This document shows, one piece after another, positions 1 through 8,611 of a stretch of 52,588 nucleotides of DNA. Origin of the DNA: a virus; the IMG/VR virus record IMGVR_UViG_3300043466_000721, positions 1 to 52,588 of that record. The stretch is one strand, 5' to 3'. The translations under genes were made by a program, and so were the position numbers. How positions within the stretch are numbered: position 1 is the first letter of the stretch; the number at the start of each line of letters is the position of its first letter. The notes under the pieces are model-generated. The model was not told where the DNA came from, did not search any database, and saw nothing but the letters and a program-made list of their open reading frames with translations.

Positions 1-497
1 GCAACATCACCTTTTGCTTTGTAAATTGGAATGATTTTATCAAAAATTCCTTCTTGCTTGTAATTGTGTTTAAATCTCCAGAATTTAGGACCATCTTGTT
101 CGTTGTCACGATCAATTACTTTAACAATATAAAACTTACGAGGTTTATATTGTTTTGCAAGTTCTTTGTCTGATTCTTTACCAGTTGACATAAGAACATC
201 ATAAACTTCACTCAATGGTGAACGCTCATTGTCATTTTTTGCAGGATCATAAAACTTCTGCCATTTACCATCAACCAAGATTTCGTGAAACCATACTTCT
301 TTGAATGGTGAAGATCCGTCTGGTGTTGGTAAAATACGGATTCTTTTTTGTGCTTGCTTTTCGTTGTCTTTAAGTATCGCAGCAAAATACTTTTTCATTC
401 TTTCTTCTTGAGACATCTTTGCAGTGGAAGAAGAACCACTTTGTTTTGAGCTTTCATACTGAGCCAAAACCGCATCTAAAACATTGTTTGTCGCCAT
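1..497 (-). CDS. 32: gp32-like single-stranded DNA-binding protein (partial)
   Basis: This is the N-terminal 165 residues of a T4 gp32-type ssDNA-binding protein; the C-terminus lies beyond the left edge. Proteins of this family coat ssDNA during phage replication, recombination and repair. After a Ser/Gln-rich start (ATG at 495-497) the chain contains RIRILPTPDG, FHEILVDGKW, KFYIVKVIDRD, FWRFKH and IFDKI, which follow the order and spacing of the gp32 OB-fold core. The visible part contains no cysteine, so the zinc site of T4 gp32 (one His and three Cys in the core) is absent. The gene has no clear TATTTAT box in front of it, unlike most units here, and may belong to another expression class. 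A terminator at 571-598 separates it from the gene to its right. The family call is confident; zinc independence is an inference from a partial protein. Confidence 0.82.
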   Translation of the reverse strand, partial: MATNNVLDAVLAQYESSKQSGSSSTAKMSQEERMKKYFAAILKDNEKQAQKRIRILPTPDGSSPFKEVWFHEILVDGKWQKFYDPAKNDNERSPLSEVYDVLMSTGKESDKELAKQYKPRKFYIVKVIDRDNEQDGPKFWRFKHNYKQEGIFDKIIPIYKAKGDV

Positions 498-570
498 ATA
501 TATTATTTATTAAAAGTTTACAATAGAAAGTATAAGTTAAATTAGTGTCGCAGTCAATAAGTTAAAATTA

Positions 571-598
571 AAAAAATGAAAGGGACTTAAATGTCCCT
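571..598 (-). terminator. Intrinsic terminator after the 608-1530 gene pair
   Basis: Read on the minus strand, a 6-bp stem AGGGAC/GTCCCT (598-593 with 586-581) and a 6-nt loop are followed by a T-rich tract. It lies just after the stop of the 230-residue protein and before the gp32-like gene. Confidence 0.75.
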
Positions 599-607
599 CT
601 CAAAATA

Positions 608-1300
608 TTACATCATATCTTTTTCGTCTTGATCGTATTCTTCAAAAGAATCTTCAATCTCATTTGAAGAATATTGTTTAACATCGTCAACTGTTAATTC
701 GTATTCTTTTCCGGTTTTTTCAAATTCTTGTTCTTTATCTGTAAAAAAATCAGACAACTTTTGATTAAATGGACCTGAATCTAAAGTTCTCAATTCTAAC
801 TTTTCTTTATTTGTTTTAGGTCTCATTTTTTCAATTTTAGTTTCTAAACCATCAATCTTTGTGACCAATTGATCCATTTCTGATAATTTATCTTCTAATG
901 ATTTTAGTTGGCCAAATAATTGGTCAAAATATTCATCTTGTTTATCTTTAATTGAGTTCTGTGTATCAACAAGATCTGTTATTTCTAATTCTTCTTTTTC
1001 TGATTTTCCTTCATCATCCACAACTTCAACCTCATCATCAGCTTCAACATCGACTGGAGCCGCTGGTACTGGTGGTGTCGTAGCCGCTGGGTCTGCTGGT
1101 GCTGGAGCTGCTGCCGGATCTACTGGAGCTGCAGTTGGGTCCACTGGGGCTGCCATAGGATCTACTGGGGCTGCCATAGGGTCTACTGGTGGTGCTCCCG
1201 CTGCCGCCGGATCTGCCATAGGATCTTCTTGTTCAACAATATATTGATTGATTTTTTTAAATCTTTTAATTTCTTCTAATATTTTAGTATCAATACCCAT
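608..1300 (-). CDS. Ala/Pro-rich coiled-coil protein with possible capsid-targeting leader
   Basis: Unknown 230-residue acidic protein. Residues 1-25 form a basic amphipathic leader ending IVEQE, resembling the (I/L)xE cleavage sites of T4-type prohead proteases. Residues ~28-85 are a low-complexity Pro/Ala linker with repeated PVDPMAA-type heptads. Residues ~100-165 look like a coiled coil (LEDKLSEMDQL, then KIDGLETKIEKM), and the tail is very acidic. It starts two bases after the stop of the upstream 75-residue gene, so the two are probably co-transcribed and coupled. A scaffold, core or internal-head role is possible, but nothing in the sequence proves it. Confidence 0.6.
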   Translation of the reverse strand: MGIDTKILEEIKRFKKINQYIVEQEDPMADPAAAGAPPVDPMAAPVDPMAAPVDPTAAPVDPAAAPAPADPAATTPPVPAAPVDVEADDEVEVVDDEGKSEKEELEITDLVDTQNSIKDKQDEYFDQLFGQLKSLEDKLSEMDQLVTKIDGLETKIEKMRPKTNKEKLELRTLDSGPFNQKLSDFFTDKEQEFEKTGKEYELTVDDVKQYSSNEIEDSFEEYDQDEKDMM

Positions 1301-1302
1301 TT

Positions 1303-1530
1303 CTATCCGTTTAATAATGTTTTTATTCCTGTAGTTGTTTCAACTTGGATTTTTTTATTTGTTCTCATTGTATTATCAACTCTTTCAATAAGACCATCTT
1401 TTTCTTTAACGACATAACAATCTCCAGTATCTAAATCACATACTTGTTTCATTCCGTTACCCAATTCTTTTTCTGACATTCTGGTATTTTTACCCAAATA
1501 ATTGTCTAATATTAATTTAGTATTATTCAT
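1303..1530 (-). CDS. Small hypothetical protein, 75 aa
   Basis: Unrecognised 75-residue protein with alternating charged residues and two cysteines close together (VCDLDTGDC). It is the first gene of a two-gene unit with the Ala/Pro-rich protein and has an A-rich leader behind a TATTTAT box. No domain or signal sequence can be named. Confidence 0.55.
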   Translation of the reverse strand: MNNTKLILDNYLGKNTRMSEKELGNGMKQVCDLDTGDCYVVKEKDGLIERVDNTMRTNKKIQVETTTGIKTLLNG

Positions 1531-1542
1531 ATTTTTTTTATT

Positions 1543-1549
1543 ATAAATA
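1543..1549 (-). promoter_or_regulatory. TATTTAT box (candidate phage promoter)
   Basis: Minus-strand GATATTTATAA lies 12 nt before the start at 1530. It is one of about twenty sense-orientation copies of (A/G)TATTTAT found in front of transcription units in this window, typically followed by an A-rich leader. Confidence 0.5.
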
Positions 1550-1571
1550 TCTTATATTTTAAAAAAAACTA

Positions 1572-4500
1572 TTAACTATTCACTGAATTAAATAAATCAT
1601 TAGCTTTTTCTAACGCATTTTCCAATTTTTTCTTATCTTGTTCGGTTAATTTGTCATAGACATTACCATTTCTAATTACAGGCCAAGAAGAAACATAAAT
1701 TTTAATTATGTTTTGTGGTGATTTATCGCTCAAAAAACTCTTTAATATAGCTGGTGATTTTGATATTACAAAATCAAGATATTTTGCCGTAGAAGTAAAT
1801 TTTACCATTGGTATATCTTTAATTGTTCCTCTATTCACACAATAATAATTTTTATCAACAAATGAAATAAATTCAGGACCATAGGTTTGATCTAATGAAA
1901 CTGAAGAAAAATTATTATCATAAGCTTTAAAATTATTTCCGCTACCAGAATCCATATGAATTAAAATAAATAACAATTGTCTTAAACGAACTTCTTCTTC
2001 TGATTGTGCTTTATAACCATTAGCCCTTACTTTATCTCGTAATAAGACATTAAATTCTTTTGCTGCTATTGTTATTAAACTTGGATTTGCAACATTTGTA
2101 AATCCTTGGTAATTAGGGTTTAGTTTTGAAGAGCAATTTTGATTTGTTGTTAGTGTGTCTTTTTCAGAAACGGTGGAAATAACATTGTTTAATTGTGTAA
2201 TTACATTTCCACTTGATGATGTTTGAGCAATTTCTTTTTTCTGTAACTGATCTTTCAATTTATCAATTATTTTAAAACTTAACGCCTGAATAAAATTATC
2301 TACTTTTGGTAAATCATAGAACGGTTGTCTTGTCCCTGTGATACTTGTTTTAAAATCACCCTCACTTATACTATGTGATATTTTTGTAATCATATATGGT
2401 CCACTAAACATCGGAACATTTCTTAAATTAAAATACATCATTGGTTGCATTAAAGCATTACCCATCATATCAAGTGTGCATTCATAACTTCTATTTTTAT
2501 ATATATTGTATAGTGATACACTTTGGGAACCAGTTCCTCTATTTCTACTAGAGTTAGCCATTTGATTTATCATTTCAAGTGATTCTGCTGTTGGTTTTCC
2601 AACACTTTGTTGTAAATTAATTTGGTAAAATATCTGTTGATTTTGATTACTAAAATCTACATTAAAACCACAAACTTTATTTGATTTATCCCAATTTGTC
2701 TTATTTAATTGATTTTCAAGTAATGGATTGTCACTAGCTCTCCTTAAATCAAATGCGTCGTCTCTAAATTTGTAATCCGCATTATCATTCATCGCAAGGT
2801 GATTACTTGGGACACTTTTATAATAACACAAATATTTTGGTGATGTATTTCTATAATCAACATTTAAAAATGTTCCCCACATTGAGCTTGCAAATTCTGT
2901 GGTTCCTTCTGGTTGTGGAACTGGATTTTTAACAACTTCTTGTGCATTATAAAAATTACTATAAGCGGGAAGTGGAAAGAAACTAAAATTATTATCAACT
3001 AAAATTGTTTTAATCAAATTTTCCATTTTATTGTTTGGTAATGATGTTTCTATCAAATCTTTAATTTTAAAAATATCACAAAGAACTTTCTGTCCAACAT
3101 CTCTACAAGCCCTATCAAATAATAGAATGTCCTCAAACAATGTTTTTGTTTTAAGGTCAAGACCAGAAATCCAAGTATCGTTTAGTGATTTAAAGGAATC
3201 CCATAATTCATCTCTACTTTGATCCCCAACTAATGGTGCTTTTTGATCTGGATTTTGTTTTACAATTGAAACATCTGGTAATTCATTTCGTATTCCAGTC
3301 ATTAAATCATTTATCACATTTGTGAGATACAACTCACAAGTATCTATATATGTGTTCATAAGTGTAAAAAACTTTGACACATTCATTGTTGGATCTAATA
3401 ATTTTTGTGTCGCATATAATTTAATTATTGGTGCAAAATCTTTTACATTTTTTTGTGAAAACTGAACATTCATATCAACAAAGAAATCTGTTATATATGA
3501 ACCATTATCACTATATTTTAATTCTGGTATTTCAGAAAAACCAACATAATACTCTAAATCTTTCCAAGTTTCTGGATATGCCGCTTTTGATTGTGCTAAA
3601 GTAACTGTTCCTCCGGATGTTGGTAAAAACCCTGCCATACTTTGGTTATATCCTTGATATGATATTGGTTCTTCAATAAATTTTGTTGAAAATGTATAAA
3701 ATAATCTTTTATCAAACATCGTTGGGTTTCCAAATCTAAACACCGTGTCATAAGTCATTAAACTATTAAATAATGATTGAAAATTTAAATTTTGTTTTGT
3801 TATAACCTCATCAATTAACCCTTCGGTCCCAATTGAAGTTGGTTTTTCAATCTTCATTAATAACCTCATAAAATACTGAAAGTTTTTTATTGCTATTTCA
3901 GTTTCAGTTTCTTCACCTTCTTCAGCGGCAATTACTGTTTTGTAATCATATATTGATCTACTATAATTTAAAAACTCCTCTTCAAACGCATCTAAAACTT
4001 TTGTTTCAAATGTTGTAAAAATTTCAGATATTTTAGTGTATTTTGATTTATCTCCACTTATTGAGAAATTTTCTTGTATTTTTTTATCATTAAAAATTTG
4101 TTTCAAATATGAGTCTGGGTCTGGTATTTGTAATTTGCCATTATCAAAATATCCGTAATTTGGTGCGCCCCAGAACATTCTAGCTGAACCATTAAATACA
4201 GCAGTGTTTCCGGTGATTTCTAGTTTTAAACTTCCATTTTTGAAACACTCATCCCCAACTTGATTTTTTACATTACCAAAAGATGGTAATACATAATATT
4301 TATCTTCGTTTGTGAATTTTGATAATACAGACCAAGGTGTTAGGTTTAAATTTCTATTTGGGTTATTTGGGTCAAAACCAGCTGTCTTTATAATTTTAGA
4401 ATTTATGTTTGTTGTTAATACCAATTTTTTATTATCAATTAAAGTTTGGACTTCAGCTTGACCATACCCAGATGTTTGTGAGTTGGTTACAAAAAAATCG

Positions 4501-7500
4501 GCAGGTGTTGACACAAAAAATGTTGCACCAGAATAATTTTGTGGTGTATCTATTGTATAAACCAAATTAGGGTTTGAGCTTCCAGTTATTTTAGAAACTA
4601 TTTTGGTTCCTGGTATAATATTAGGTCCAGCAATTGTTGCATTAATATTTAATGTTCCACCAGTTATAAAAGTAAGTTCAAGTGTTGTTCCAGATATATT
4701 ACAAGTTCCGTTTATTTTATCTAAATTTTGAGATGGTGTGATTTGATAAATCCCAGGTCCCCCGGTTGCACCACTTAATTGTGATACAATTGTAGTATCT
4801 AAATCTATACCAGGACCAGATAGTTTATATCCAGGTGTTAATGTATTATCATTTACCGTATATACAACCATTGTGTTGTTAAATACATCACAGGTTCCAT
4901 TTAGTTGTGTGGACCCACTAAACAGTTTTAAACCTTGTAAAAAGACATTCATATCATCAATAAGTTTTGGATAAAACCCTGTATTAACATATGTTGTGTA
5001 TGCTCCAGTTCCAAAATTTTGACTTAAAACAATATTTCGTTGTGTCCCATCAATATTTAAATTGTATGTTTTTGTTGTTGCAGAATTTACCGGATCATAA
5101 TTTGATAAATAATTAAAATCTTTCCAAGAATTATCCAATATGTCTTTTCCTTCTCTATTCCAAGTTTTATATCTGTGCCAAATTGACCCATATTTTAATA
5201 TCCAAACATAAGGTAATTTATGAACCCCACCAAACTTTTTAAGTGTTGATACAATATAATCCAAATCTTCAGAAGCGTCCTTTGTTTTAAATCTTTCTCT
5301 CAATGTTGCAATTGGTAAGCTATTAATAAAAAGATATGCTGCCGCCTTATATGGACTTAAATCATTTGACTTATATCTAAAGTTAAACACACCATTTTGT
5401 ATTGCATTTATAAAATATGGTGTATTCATTATTGATGTTGTTTGATTTTCACTCAAATAACCATTATATCCTGAATAATTTATATTCCCTTCGGTTATGA
5501 ACTGATTTTCAAATTTTCTATTATTATAAAATTCTTTAAGGTTTGAATTTATCGTTTGATTAAAAATGTCTGGGGTATAATTAAAATTTGTAATAGGTCT
5601 TTTTGTATCTGTCGTATCATCACTTTTAAAGTTTGTAATTGTTTTTTGTATTGTATTATAGTGTAGTATTTTATTTGTATTAAAAATCTCATTAACACCA
5701 TTTATTCCATTACCATTTGCCAAATAATTTTTACACCAATCAAGATTTGTAATTGGATACATATCCGTAAAATCAAACTGATTACTATATGTTTTAACCT
5801 GAATATAGTCTTCAATTTTACTTTGTTGTGTTGCTGAAACATTTGGTTGTGATGATGGACTTAACAATATGTTTTTGTTAAATAACTGAAATGGTGTGTT
5901 TGTTTTATTTTTTATGTATGGTGTAACAAATTCACCTCGTATAAATTTTTGCCAACTTTCTCCTTCACCTTGATTTGAGATGTGTCTTAAAAATGTCTGA
6001 TAATTATTTCCATCAATTAGATATTGTTTTAATTTTTTAATTAAAAATGGATTATCACTACCCAATGCTTTCAAAGCATTTATTTTTTCATTTTCTGATT
6101 CTACCAAATAAACACTTGATTGATAACCATCAACTCTACTTAATTTAGAAAAGAATGTATTAACCATAACCCTTTCATAAATTTCATAATAAAATTTTAC
6201 TTCTTCTTTGTTTTGGAAAACTTCATTAGATACAGGAAAATCAATTGCATTTAAACTTAATCTCAAAGGTTGTTGTTCTGAATTATTTGAATCACCCAAA
6301 TCTGGTTCTGGTGCTTCCCTTTCAATAAAACCTTTAATATATTCTTCAACAAATTCAACCTCCGGCCATAATTCTGGAATATACGCTTTTGTAATTGATG
6401 ATAGTTTTGGATCACCTGGATATTTTAATGCAAACTTTTCTTGTGAATCATCACCTTGATTTTCCAAAATAATTTGTGGCCAAGGATAAATTGGTTCTGT
6501 TGCTTGTTGTGCGTTTTTAACATCAACACTTTGTGCTGTTGTTGTTCCAAATACGGAAGCTCTCCTATATGGATCATCTCTTACTTCCCATGCGGCATTA
6601 TGAACATCATCCATTAATCTTAAAAATGCTTCACCTTGAGCAAAGAAAACGGCAAGTATGTTTCTAACGGTTGGTTTAAAACCAATACCACTATCTTTTC
6701 TAGCTAATTGTTCAGCTAAATTATCTGTAATTTGTTTTTCAATTTCAGTTCTTAAAGTTGTAACTTCTTTAGCCGCTTGGTTACAAATATCGTTAAATGT
6801 TCCTTTTCCATCAAAAACAAAATATTGACTTGTTGGTATTTCAAGTGATTTGGCAAGCGCAAATTCTTGAACTAAAGTTCCGCCAGTTGTCGTTTTACCA
6901 TAAGCCTCATTAAACGATTTAGTAAAATCAACATCATTAACGGTTATTGTTTTGTAAAATTTATCTATTGTAACATTCACCGGAACCTGACTTTTTGTTT
7001 GTTTTCCCCCAACAGTATAACTTCCGTTTTTACCGGCAACACTATTTGATTCTAGTCTTTTTGTAAAATCTTTTATTATACCATCCAATTCTGTTATTGC
7101 ATCAGTTTTTTTCTGAGCCGTATCATAATCTTTTTTGAATGTGAAAACTTTTGTATTATCGGTTAATACTAATGGAAATTTGAAATCCATATATGTTCTA
7201 TACCAAGAACTACCATCAAAGAATACTTTCTTTTGGAATTCTGTAAGTAATGTTTGAAAATTTTCAAGTTCGGTTAATGACCCTAAATTTTCTTTTGTAA
7301 ATTTTTCTAAAATATCTTTTATAAAAGTATCTAACTTACTTTTAAGTTGAAACAAACTGTATTCTGGAAAATCATCGTCAATTAAACCTTTTGATTTATA
7401 TTCCGAATATAATTCTTTCATTTTTTGATACCCTCTTGATACTGCAACCGGTTTTACATTATCTGAAGCTTGTTTTGATACACCATTTGTTGGTGTTGGG

Positions 7501-8297
7501 CTACCTTGTGATACTTGTCCGGTGTTTACAAATGAATTATACATATGAGGAACTGCCAACATATGTCCCCAATTTATATAGGACATTACACCATATTTAT
7601 ATCCATATAATTTCAAAGTTATTTTAAAATTTCCAGATGTACCGTCAAATGTTGAGTTGAATGTTTGCAACATTAAGGGCATTCTTACCGCTTTCCCATA
7701 ATAACCTTTTAATGTTAAATAAAATATTGGGTATGGTAATTGGAAAAAAGCCGCATATGGTGAATTATTACCACCCTCAAATAAACCTCTACCTTTAACA
7801 TCTTCTAATTGAATTGTTACTTGTGGATAGAAATTAGTATCAATTGCAACTTCAATACCCTTAATACCCAATAGTCCATTATCAACAGCACCAGGTGTTC
7901 CGTTTGAATATAGTGATTGTGTTATATAATAATCATCGGATTTTTTTGGGTTTTTAACCGCATTTAGTTTAGGTTGATTTACACCCTCACCCTTAATCGC
8001 ACCCTTACCTGTAATCTCATCAGTCCAGTTATTATTTAAAAATGTTTTAAAACCCGGATTTAAAAAGTTTATTTTTCCAACAGAAATTGTTCTTACATTA
8101 TCATTTAGTGGGGCACCAATAGCAAGTTTTGTTCTAGGTACAACACTACACTCAAGGTTAGCATACATAACCAAGTTTTCTTGTTTAACTAACCTATCTC
8201 TTACTTTACCATCTTGATCTATTACTTTATTTGGGTCTATAAGGGATATGTTGTCGTAATCAAATTCTACTAAAATATTTTCTCCATTATCTACCAT
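1572..8297 (-). CDS. Giant baseplate hub-like tail protein, 2241 aa
   Basis: Very large structural tail protein. Residues ~140-250 contain a hub/tail-tube-like module (conserved LPYPIFYLTLKGYYGK followed by a beta hairpin). Near residue 1970 the phrase MITKISHSISEGDF matches the end of gpD/gp27-type baseplate hubs, so the protein looks like a hub with a very large insertion. Residues ~1129-1259 hold two tandem beta modules (each starting NGTC and continuing through a GP-x-I/G-T-x-I core), a type common in phage decoration domains. The last ~150 residues contain an MDSGSGNNF...YDNNF segment that faintly resembles glucosaminidase-like cell-wall hydrolases; activity is unproven. It overlaps the gp53-like gene by 11 nt and ends the baseplate operon. 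The hub assignment is an inference from motifs and position. Confidence 0.6.
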   Translation of the reverse strand: MVDNGENILVEFDYDNISLIDPNKVIDQDGKVRDRLVKQENLVMYANLECSVVPRTKLAIGAPLNDNVRTISVGKINFLNPGFKTFLNNNWTDEITGKGAIKGEGVNQPKLNAVKNPKKSDDYYITQSLYSNGTPGAVDNGLLGIKGIEVAIDTNFYPQVTIQLEDVKGRGLFEGGNNSPYAAFFQLPYPIFYLTLKGYYGKAVRMPLMLQTFNSTFDGTSGNFKITLKLYGYKYGVMSYINWGHMLAVPHMYNSFVNTGQVSQGSPTPTNGVSKQASDNVKPVAVSRGYQKMKELYSEYKSKGLIDDDFPEYSLFQLKSKLDTFIKDILEKFTKENLGSLTELENFQTLLTEFQKKVFFDGSSWYRTYMDFKFPLVLTDNTKVFTFKKDYDTAQKKTDAITELDGIIKDFTKRLESNSVAGKNGSYTVGGKQTKSQVPVNVTIDKFYKTITVNDVDFTKSFNEAYGKTTTGGTLVQEFALAKSLEIPTSQYFVFDGKGTFNDICNQAAKEVTTLRTEIEKQITDNLAEQLARKDSGIGFKPTVRNILAVFFAQGEAFLRLMDDVHNAAWEVRDDPYRRASVFGTTTAQSVDVKNAQQATEPIYPWPQIILENQGDDSQEKFALKYPGDPKLSSITKAYIPELWPEVEFVEEYIKGFIEREAPEPDLGDSNNSEQQPLRLSLNAIDFPVSNEVFQNKEEVKFYYEIYERVMVNTFFSKLSRVDGYQSSVYLVESENEKINALKALGSDNPFLIKKLKQYLIDGNNYQTFLRHISNQGEGESWQKFIRGEFVTPYIKNKTNTPFQLFNKNILLSPSSQPNVSATQQSKIEDYIQVKTYSNQFDFTDMYPITNLDWCKNYLANGNGINGVNEIFNTNKILHYNTIQKTITNFKSDDTTDTKRPITNFNYTPDIFNQTINSNLKEFYNNRKFENQFITEGNINYSGYNGYLSENQTTSIMNTPYFINAIQNGVFNFRYKSNDLSPYKAAAYLFINSLPIATLRERFKTKDASEDLDYIVSTLKKFGGVHKLPYVWILKYGSIWHRYKTWNREGKDILDNSWKDFNYLSNYDPVNSATTKTYNLNIDGTQRNIVLSQNFGTGAYTTYVNTGFYPKLIDDMNVFLQGLKLFSGSTQLNGTCDVFNNTMVVYTVNDNTLTPGYKLSGPGIDLDTTIVSQLSGATGGPGIYQITPSQNLDKINGTCNISGTTLELTFITGGTLNINATIAGPNIIPGTKIVSKITGSSNPNLVYTIDTPQNYSGATFFVSTPADFFVTNSQTSGYGQAEVQTLIDNKKLVLTTNINSKIIKTAGFDPNNPNRNLNLTPWSVLSKFTNEDKYYVLPSFGNVKNQVGDECFKNGSLKLEITGNTAVFNGSARMFWGAPNYGYFDNGKLQIPDPDSYLKQIFNDKKIQENFSISGDKSKYTKISEIFTTFETKVLDAFEEEFLNYSRSIYDYKTVIAAEEGEETETEIAIKNFQYFMRLLMKIEKPTSIGTEGLIDEVITKQNLNFQSLFNSLMTYDTVFRFGNPTMFDKRLFYTFSTKFIEEPISYQGYNQSMAGFLPTSGGTVTLAQSKAAYPETWKDLEYYVGFSEIPELKYSDNGSYITDFFVDMNVQFSQKNVKDFAPIIKLYATQKLLDPTMNVSKFFTLMNTYIDTCELYLTNVINDLMTGIRNELPDVSIVKQNPDQKAPLVGDQSRDELWDSFKSLNDTWISGLDLKTKTLFEDILLFDRACRDVGQKVLCDIFKIKDLIETSLPNNKMENLIKTILVDNNFSFFPLPAYSNFYNAQEVVKNPVPQPEGTTEFASSMWGTFLNVDYRNTSPKYLCYYKSVPSNHLAMNDNADYKFRDDAFDLRRASDNPLLENQLNKTNWDKSNKVCGFNVDFSNQNQQIFYQINLQQSVGKPTAESLEMINQMANSSRNRGTGSQSVSLYNIYKNRSYECTLDMMGNALMQPMMYFNLRNVPMFSGPYMITKISHSISEGDFKTSITGTRQPFYDLPKVDNFIQALSFKIIDKLKDQLQKKEIAQTSSSGNVITQLNNVISTVSEKDTLTTNQNCSSKLNPNYQGFTNVANPSLITIAAKEFNVLLRDKVRANGYKAQSEEEVRLRQLLFILIHMDSGSGNNFKAYDNNFSSVSLDQTYGPEFISFVDKNYYCVNRGTIKDIPMVKFTSTAKYLDFVISKSPAILKSFLSDKSPQNIIKIYVSSWPVIRNGNVYDKLTEQDKKKLENALEKANDLFNSVNS

Positions 8298-8610
8298 AAT
8301 AAAAGAAATGGTTGTTTAATTCGTTATTGTAATCTTGTAATGATGTTAGTAAAGGAAATGGAATTGTCAATATTGCACCATCTGGGATACTCCATTCGGA
8401 TCCTGAATATTGGGGGTTTGCTTGTTGTATTAACCAACCAAAAAAAGGTGTTCCATAAAATTGGAAAGATATTTTATCAAGTCTTGATTGCCCAACAATA
8501 TAAATGTAATTTTTATCTGTTGCTTTTGCTGGTAGGCTAATATATGGGACAACTTGTTGTTCTCCATTTACCAAAAATTGACTATATCTGTTGTAATATT
8601 GTAGATTCAT
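8287..8610 (-). CDS. 53: gp53-like LysM baseplate wedge protein
   Basis: A 107-residue protein with an N-terminal YYNRYSQFLVNG segment and a LysM-like core: YIVGQSRLDKISFQFYG, then WLIQQANPQ and the closing IPDGAILTIP. This layout matches T4 gp53 and the tail protein X/LysM family, which joins baseplate wedges around the hub. It sits between two giant baseplate genes, overlapping the downstream one by 11 nt and starting one base after the end of the upstream one, as expected for a tightly coupled structural operon. It is about half the length of T4 gp53, so only the LysM part is clearly shared. Confidence 0.65.
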   Translation of the reverse strand: MNLQYYNRYSQFLVNGEQQVVPYISLPAKATDKNYIYIVGQSRLDKISFQFYGTPFFGWLIQQANPQYSGSEWSIPDGAILTIPFPLLTSLQDYNNELNNHFFYYGR

Positions 8611-8611
8611 C

